From an uncultured Caryophanales bacterium (GTDB taxonomy: Bacteria; Bacillota_I; Bacilli_A; RFN20; CAG-826), in contig CAMJAG010000013.1 of assembly GCA_946403545.1 (NCBI GenBank), positions 1 through 16,851 on the forward strand: a stretch of DNA of 16,851 nucleotides. Reading direction: 5' to 3'. Below are positions 14,042 through 16,851 of the stretch, piece after piece; position 1 is the stretch's first letter, and every line of letters begins with the position of its first letter. The notes below the pieces were generated by a model that was given only the letters and a program-made list of their open reading frames with translations, was not told where the DNA came from and did not search any database. The position numbers and the translations under genes were made by a program.

Positions 14042-14072
14042 AAAAAAAGAGGAACCAAATTTTGATTCCTCT
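14042..14072 (-). terminator. Intrinsic terminator of pnp
   Basis: Arms AGAGGAA (14048-14054) and TTCCTCT (14066-14072) form a hairpin, with extra C-G and A-T pairs inside after one mismatch. In the minus-strand RNA the stem is followed by a run of U (14042-14047). It lies about 20 nt after the pnp stop. Confidence 0.88.
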
Positions 14073-14092
14073 AAATTAGTTAATTTTAGAAA

Positions 14093-16294
14093 TTATTTCT
14101 TGAATTTCTTTGGGCCTTTGAATGATTTGTCAGGGCGAGAAATGTGTTGTGTTTTTTCTGCTGCTGGATCATAGTTTTCTGGCTTTTCAACGAATTCCTT
14201 GTGGGAAACTTTGACTTTGCCTTTATCATCAATTTCAGTAACTCTGACTTTGATGACATCACCCATCTTGACTACATCACTAGCTCTATCGATATATCCC
14301 CAACCGAGTTGAGAGACATGGCATAAGCCATCGACATTACCGAATAAGTGGACGAATGCACCATAATCTTCGATTCTGACAACTTCACCATCGAATACTT
14401 CACCAACTTTAGCTTCACGGACGATATCCATAATCATACCCTTAGCTTTGTTGATTGTATCTCTATCCATATGGTAGATAGTAACTTGACCGTTATCTTC
14501 GATATCAATCTTAACGTTGTCGCATTTTTCAATGATTTCGTTAATGACTTTACCGCCAGTACCGATAACTTCTCTAATCTTGTCTACATCAATCATGAAT
14601 GTATCCATCTTAGGAGCGTATTTACCGACATCTGGACGTGGTTCACTAATAGCTTTCTTCATGACTTCGCGGATTTGAGCGCGTGCTTCATGCGCTTGTG
14701 CTAAAGCTTCACGTAAGACTTCTTTTGTGACACCTTTAATCTTGATATCCATTTGTAATGCAGTAATACCATTTTCTGTACCTGCAACTTTGAAGTCCAT
14801 ATCACCGAAGTGATCTTCTAAACCTTGGATATCAGTTAAGATTGTGTATGGGTGTTTTCCATCGAGTGGGCCTGAAGAAATTAAACCCATTGCGATACCA
14901 GAAACCATAGCTTTAATTGGGACACCTGCTGCCATTAAGGACATACATGACGCACAAATACTTGCTTGAGAAGATGAACCGTTAGATTCACAAACTTCTG
15001 CGACAGTTCTGATTGTGTATGGGAATTCTTCTTCACTTGGAATGACATAGCTAAGTGCTCTTTCACCAAGTGCACCATGGCCGATTTCTCTTCTACCTGG
15101 AGTACCCATTCTTCCGATTTCACCAACAGAGTATGGTGGGAAGTTATAATGATGCATCCAGTGTCTGCTATCTTCTTCTGTTAAGTTATCAATGATTTGA
15201 GCATCAGATTTAGCACCTAATGTTGTAATAGAAATAACTTGTGTTTGTCCACGAGTGAACATTGCGGAACCATGAACTCTTGGGAGTAAATCGACTTGAG
15301 CGTCCAAAGGACGAATTTCATCAACTCTACGTCCATCAGGTCTAATCTTTTCATCAGTAATAAGTCTTCTAACTTCTTTAGCGACTAAATTTTCTAATGT
15401 TTCATTGACCATGTGCATGACTTTTTGGTGAGTCTTTTCGTCTTCATATTTACGAGAATCATAGTCATCTAAAATTTCATTTTCGATTGCATCAATTGCA
15501 TCTTGTCTTTCAAGTTTATCAAAAATGGAAATTGCTTTCTTTAATCTATCATTTGCTCTATCAGTGACATCTTTTTCGATTTCTGGATCACATTGATAAA
15601 GTTCGATAACTCTTTTTTCTTTACCGATTTCTTTAATGATTTCTTTTTGCCATTGGCAAAGTTTCTTAATTGCTTCATGACCAAACATTAAAGCGTCTAA
15701 CATAACTTCTTCGCTTAATTGATCAGCACCAGCTTCAACCATGTTGATAGCTTCTTCTGTACCAGCGACTGCTAAGTTAAGATCGGATTTTGCTTTTTCT
15801 TCTACTGTTGGGTTAATGATGAATTTACCATCAATTCTACCAACATAAACACCAGCGATAGGACCATCAAATGGAATATCGGAAATGCCTAATGCTAAGG
15901 AAGAACCTAACATTGCTGTCATTTCTGGTGTTGCGTCTTGGTCAACAGACATAACTGTGTTGACGATTTGAACTTCGTTTCTAAAACCATCAGAGAACAT
16001 TGGTCTAATTGGACGGTCAATTAATCTTGCGGTTAAAGTTGCGTGTTCACCTGGTCTACCTTCTCTTCTTAAGAAGCTTCCAGGAATTTTGCCTACTGCA
16101 TATTGTTTCTCTTCATATCCGACTGTTAATGGGAAGAAATCGCCTTCCTTAGGATCGTCGGAGCAGCAAGCTGTGGAAAGAACTACTGTATCGTTTAATC
16201 TAACTAAAACTGCACCATCTGCTTGTTTAGCGATTTCGCCAGTTTCAACAACGAACTTCTTTCCTTCGAATTCTAATTCGAATACTCTTTTCAT
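14093..16294 (-). CDS. pnp: Polyribonucleotide nucleotidyltransferase (PNPase)
   Basis: Trimeric 3'-5' phosphorolytic exoribonuclease that degrades RNA to nucleoside diphosphates; part of the mRNA decay machinery. Numbered from the chosen ATG, 733 residues: an N-terminal RNase PH core (FELEFEGKKFVVETG, LREGRPGEHATLTARLIDRP), a helical linker, and a second, catalytic RNase PH core (MFTRGQTQVISITTLGA, GHGALGERAL, SNGSSSQASICASCMSLMA). A KH domain (about 562-630) has the GxxG loop as IGTGGK, where GPGG is usual. An S1 domain (about 631-701, EDYGAFVHLFGNVDGLCHVSQ) and a basic tail (FKGPKKFKK) follow. The frame is open back to a TTG at 16366, but that lies inside the rpsO terminator. The ATG at 16294 has AGAGGA 9 nt upstream. 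It has its own promoter after the rpsO terminator, although rpsO-pnp is the classic order. Confidence 0.97.
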   Translation of the reverse strand: MKRVFELEFEGKKFVVETGEIAKQADGAVLVRLNDTVVLSTACCSDDPKEGDFFPLTVGYEEKQYAVGKIPGSFLRREGRPGEHATLTARLIDRPIRPMFSDGFRNEVQIVNTVMSVDQDATPEMTAMLGSSLALGISDIPFDGPIAGVYVGRIDGKFIINPTVEEKAKSDLNLAVAGTEEAINMVEAGADQLSEEVMLDALMFGHEAIKKLCQWQKEIIKEIGKEKRVIELYQCDPEIEKDVTDRANDRLKKAISIFDKLERQDAIDAIENEILDDYDSRKYEDEKTHQKVMHMVNETLENLVAKEVRRLITDEKIRPDGRRVDEIRPLDAQVDLLPRVHGSAMFTRGQTQVISITTLGAKSDAQIIDNLTEEDSRHWMHHYNFPPYSVGEIGRMGTPGRREIGHGALGERALSYVIPSEEEFPYTIRTVAEVCESNGSSSQASICASCMSLMAAGVPIKAMVSGIAMGLISSGPLDGKHPYTILTDIQGLEDHFGDMDFKVAGTENGITALQMDIKIKGVTKEVLREALAQAHEARAQIREVMKKAISEPRPDVGKYAPKMDTFMIDVDKIREVIGTGGKVINEIIEKCDNVKIDIEDNGQVTIYHMDRDTINKAKGMIMDIVREAKVGEVFDGEVVRIEDYGAFVHLFGNVDGLCHVSQLGWGYIDRASDVVKMGDVIKVRVTEIDDKGKVKVSHKEFVEKPENYDPAAEKTQHISRPDKSFKGPKKFKK

Positions 16295-16303
16295 CTTTTC
16301 TTT

Positions 16304-16309
16304 TCCTCT
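16304..16309 (-). promoter_or_regulatory. Ribosome binding site that fixes the pnp start
   Basis: AGAGGA on the minus strand ends 9 nt before the ATG at 16294. This rules out the longer TTG-initiated reading frame, which would start upstream of the promoter. Confidence 0.85.
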
Positions 16310-16331
16310 TTTTTCAATAATATACGAATGT

Positions 16332-16360
16332 ATTATAACAAACATTTTATTGTTTGTTAA
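16332..16360 (-). promoter_or_regulatory. Promoter of pnp with overlapping inverted repeat
   Basis: Minus-strand TTAACA (16355-16360; 5 of 6 matches), a 17-nt spacer and a perfect TATAAT (16332-16337). This is the strongest promoter match in the window. It predicts a leader of about 30 nt. An 8-base inverted repeat, AACAAACA / TGTTTGTT (16337-16358), spans from the edge of the -10 into the -35, where a repressor could bind. Confidence 0.78.
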
Positions 16361-16364
16361 CAAC

Positions 16365-16398
16365 AAAAAAACGGAAGGTTTTGATGCCTTCCGTTTTT
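16365..16398 (-). terminator. Intrinsic terminator of rpsO
   Basis: A perfect 12-base stem (AAAAACGGAAGG 16367-16378, CCTTCCGTTTTT 16387-16398) with an 8-nt loop begins 13 nt beyond the rpsO stop. In the minus-strand RNA it ends in seven U. It is the strongest terminator in the window and uncouples most rpsO transcription from pnp. Confidence 0.92.
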
Positions 16399-16411
16399 GA
16401 ATTTTCTTTGC

Positions 16412-16681
16412 TTATTTTCTTAAGCCTAAATCAACGATTAACTTGAGGTAAGCGTCACGATCTTTCTTAACTAAGTAGTCAAGTAAGGAACGTCTTTGAC
16501 CAACAAGAATCATTAAGCCTCTTTTACTAGCAGCGTCTTTGTGATTCTTCTTTAAGTGTTCGGTTAACGCTTTGATTTGTTCGGTAAGTAAGGCAACTTG
16601 GACTTCGACAGAACCAGTGTCTTTTTCATTTTTACCGTATTGCTTGACGATTTCCGCTTTTCTTTCTTTTGAAAGGGCCAT
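16412..16681 (-). CDS. rpsO: 30S ribosomal protein S15
   Basis: S15 binds the three-way junction of 16S rRNA helices 20-22 early in assembly of the 30S platform. The 89-residue protein is the standard length and reads MALSKERKAEIVKQYGKNEK, then TGSVEVQVALLTEQI, HKDAASKRGLMILVGQRR and SLLDYL, all family signatures, and ends GLRK. The frame is open to an upstream TTG at 16687, but the AGGAGG at 16691-16696 is 9 nt from the ATG at 16681 and only 3 nt from the TTG, so the ATG is the start. It is transcribed from its own promoter with a leader of about 83 nt that contains a notable hairpin, and is followed by a strong terminator before pnp. In several bacteria S15 represses its own mRNA through the leader. 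Confidence 0.97.
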   Translation of the reverse strand: MALSKERKAEIVKQYGKNEKDTGSVEVQVALLTEQIKALTEHLKKNHKDAASKRGLMILVGQRRSLLDYLVKKDRDAYLKLIVDLGLRK

Positions 16682-16690
16682 GATCAAGTT

Positions 16691-16696
16691 CCTCCT
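16691..16696 (-). promoter_or_regulatory. Ribosome binding site that fixes the rpsO start
   Basis: A perfect AGGAGG on the minus strand lies 9 nt before the ATG at 16681. Part of it (GAGGA) is complementary to the loop of the upstream leader hairpin. Confidence 0.9.
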
Positions 16697-16722
16697 TCTT
16701 TTAAATTCTTAACTTAAGCCCG

Positions 16723-16749
16723 GAGAATTCGTTGAGGATTCGAAGTCTC
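16723..16749 (-). promoter_or_regulatory. rpsO leader hairpin with anti-Shine-Dalgarno loop (candidate S15 autoregulatory element)
   Basis: In the minus-strand RNA, GAGA-C-TTCG (16749-16741) pairs with CGAA-T-TCTC (16731-16723): eight base pairs with one C/U mismatch. They close a 9-nt loop, AATCCTCAA. The loop's UCCUC is complementary to GAGGA of the rpsO ribosome site 26 nt further on, so a pseudoknot hiding the ribosome site is possible. A flanking AAGC (16765-16762) and GCTT (16719-16716) could form a closing helix. The position and geometry recall S15 autoregulation elements, but this is inferred from complementarity only. Confidence 0.4.
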
Positions 16750-16770
16750 TAGAGATAAGTCGCTTGCTAT

Positions 16771-16798
16771 ATAATATATTAATTTATTAAAAAGTAAA
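16771..16798 (-). promoter_or_regulatory. Probable promoter of rpsO
   Basis: Minus-strand TTTACT (16793-16798; 4 of 6 matches), a 16-nt spacer and TATTAT (16771-16776; 5 of 6 matches), in a very AT-rich stretch where chance matches are common. It would start an rpsO leader of about 83 nt. Confidence 0.45.
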
Positions 16799-16815
16799 AT
16801 GATTTTTTATTAATT

Positions 16816-16851
16816 TTATTCTCTTGGAGTGTTGATTTTACGTTTAAGTAG
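16816..16851 (-). CDS. Possible C-terminal end of an upstream gene (partial)
   Basis: The minus strand is open from the window edge for 11 codons, reading LLKRKINTPRE, then TAA. A second frame is also open for 23 codons. Neither tail is recognisable. In many Bacillota ribF precedes rpsO, so the end of ribF is possible, but the sequence here cannot confirm it. Confidence 0.2.
   Translation of the reverse strand, partial: LLKRKINTPRE

Noticed and set aside
16295..16366. N-terminal extension of PNPase from a TTG at 16366
   Set aside because: It would start inside the rpsO terminator and read through the pnp promoter; the ATG at 16294 has a proper ribosome site and the family-typical N-terminus.
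16682..16687. rpsO start at TTG 16687
   Set aside because: It is only 3 nt from AGGAGG, while the ATG at 16681 is 9 nt away and gives the standard S15 N-terminus.
16746..16755. TCTCTAGAGA palindrome in the rpsO leader as a separate hairpin
   Set aside because: It leaves no room for a loop in RNA, and its bases are better used by the larger hairpin at 16723-16749.
1..16851. Mobile elements, CRISPR arrays, tRNAs, toxin-antitoxin or defence genes
   Set aside because: I saw no transposase, integrase, direct-repeat array, tRNA-like cloverleaf or such gene motifs on either strand; nearly every base belongs to the genes listed.

Overview
This window is AT-rich, densely coding bacterial chromosome. 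All recognisable genes are on the minus strand except one rRNA methyltransferase on the plus strand. Gene content and motifs (Pdp, Dtd, MnmA, cytosolic type I pullulanase, SpoIIIE/FtsK, RNase J, rpsO-pnp, a three-gene FAD oxidoreductase cassette with a DUF1667 protein) point to a low-GC Bacillota. My inference is the Bacilli/Mollicutes boundary (Erysipelotrichales- or RF39/Acholeplasma-like). The standard genetic code is used: tryptophan is TGG, and TGA closes the gene at 12551. Nothing here looks like a phage, plasmid, IS element, CRISPR array or defence island. No gene-free stretch exceeds 300 bases.

Layout, left to right. (1) 1-2115, minus: a pdp > dtd > mnmA operon (pyrimidine salvage, D-aminoacyl-tRNA deacylation, tRNA wobble thiolation). 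mnmA runs off the left edge. (2) 2180-3427, plus: an RsmF-like m5C rRNA methyltransferase, whose end overlaps the convergent plsC by 4 bases. (3) 3424-9105, minus: ftsK > pulA > plsC, packed with 1-nt gaps or overlaps and read from a promoter just upstream of ftsK. (4) 9184-10875, minus: an RNase J homologue with a J2-like, degraded metal site, its own promoter and a terminator. (5) 10960-14014, minus: two FAD oxidoreductases and a cysteine-motif DUF1667 protein, a GlpABC-like electron-transfer cassette. (6) 14093-16681, minus: rpsO > terminator > pnp, where pnp has its own promoter and terminator. The last ~35 bases may be the tail of an upstream gene.

Functionally this is mostly housekeeping: RNA metabolism (RNase J, PNPase, S15, RsmF, MnmA, Dtd), chromosome translocation (FtsK), glycogen debranching (pullulanase), phospholipid synthesis (PlsC) and flavin-linked dehydrogenation. 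I found no clear new system. The points most worth checking are: three transcription units with a TATAAT box so close to the ATG that the mRNA should be leaderless or nearly so; an rpsO 5' leader with a hairpin whose loop can pair with the rpsO Shine-Dalgarno (a possible S15 autoregulatory pseudoknot); and the RNase J paralogue that has lost several metal ligands.
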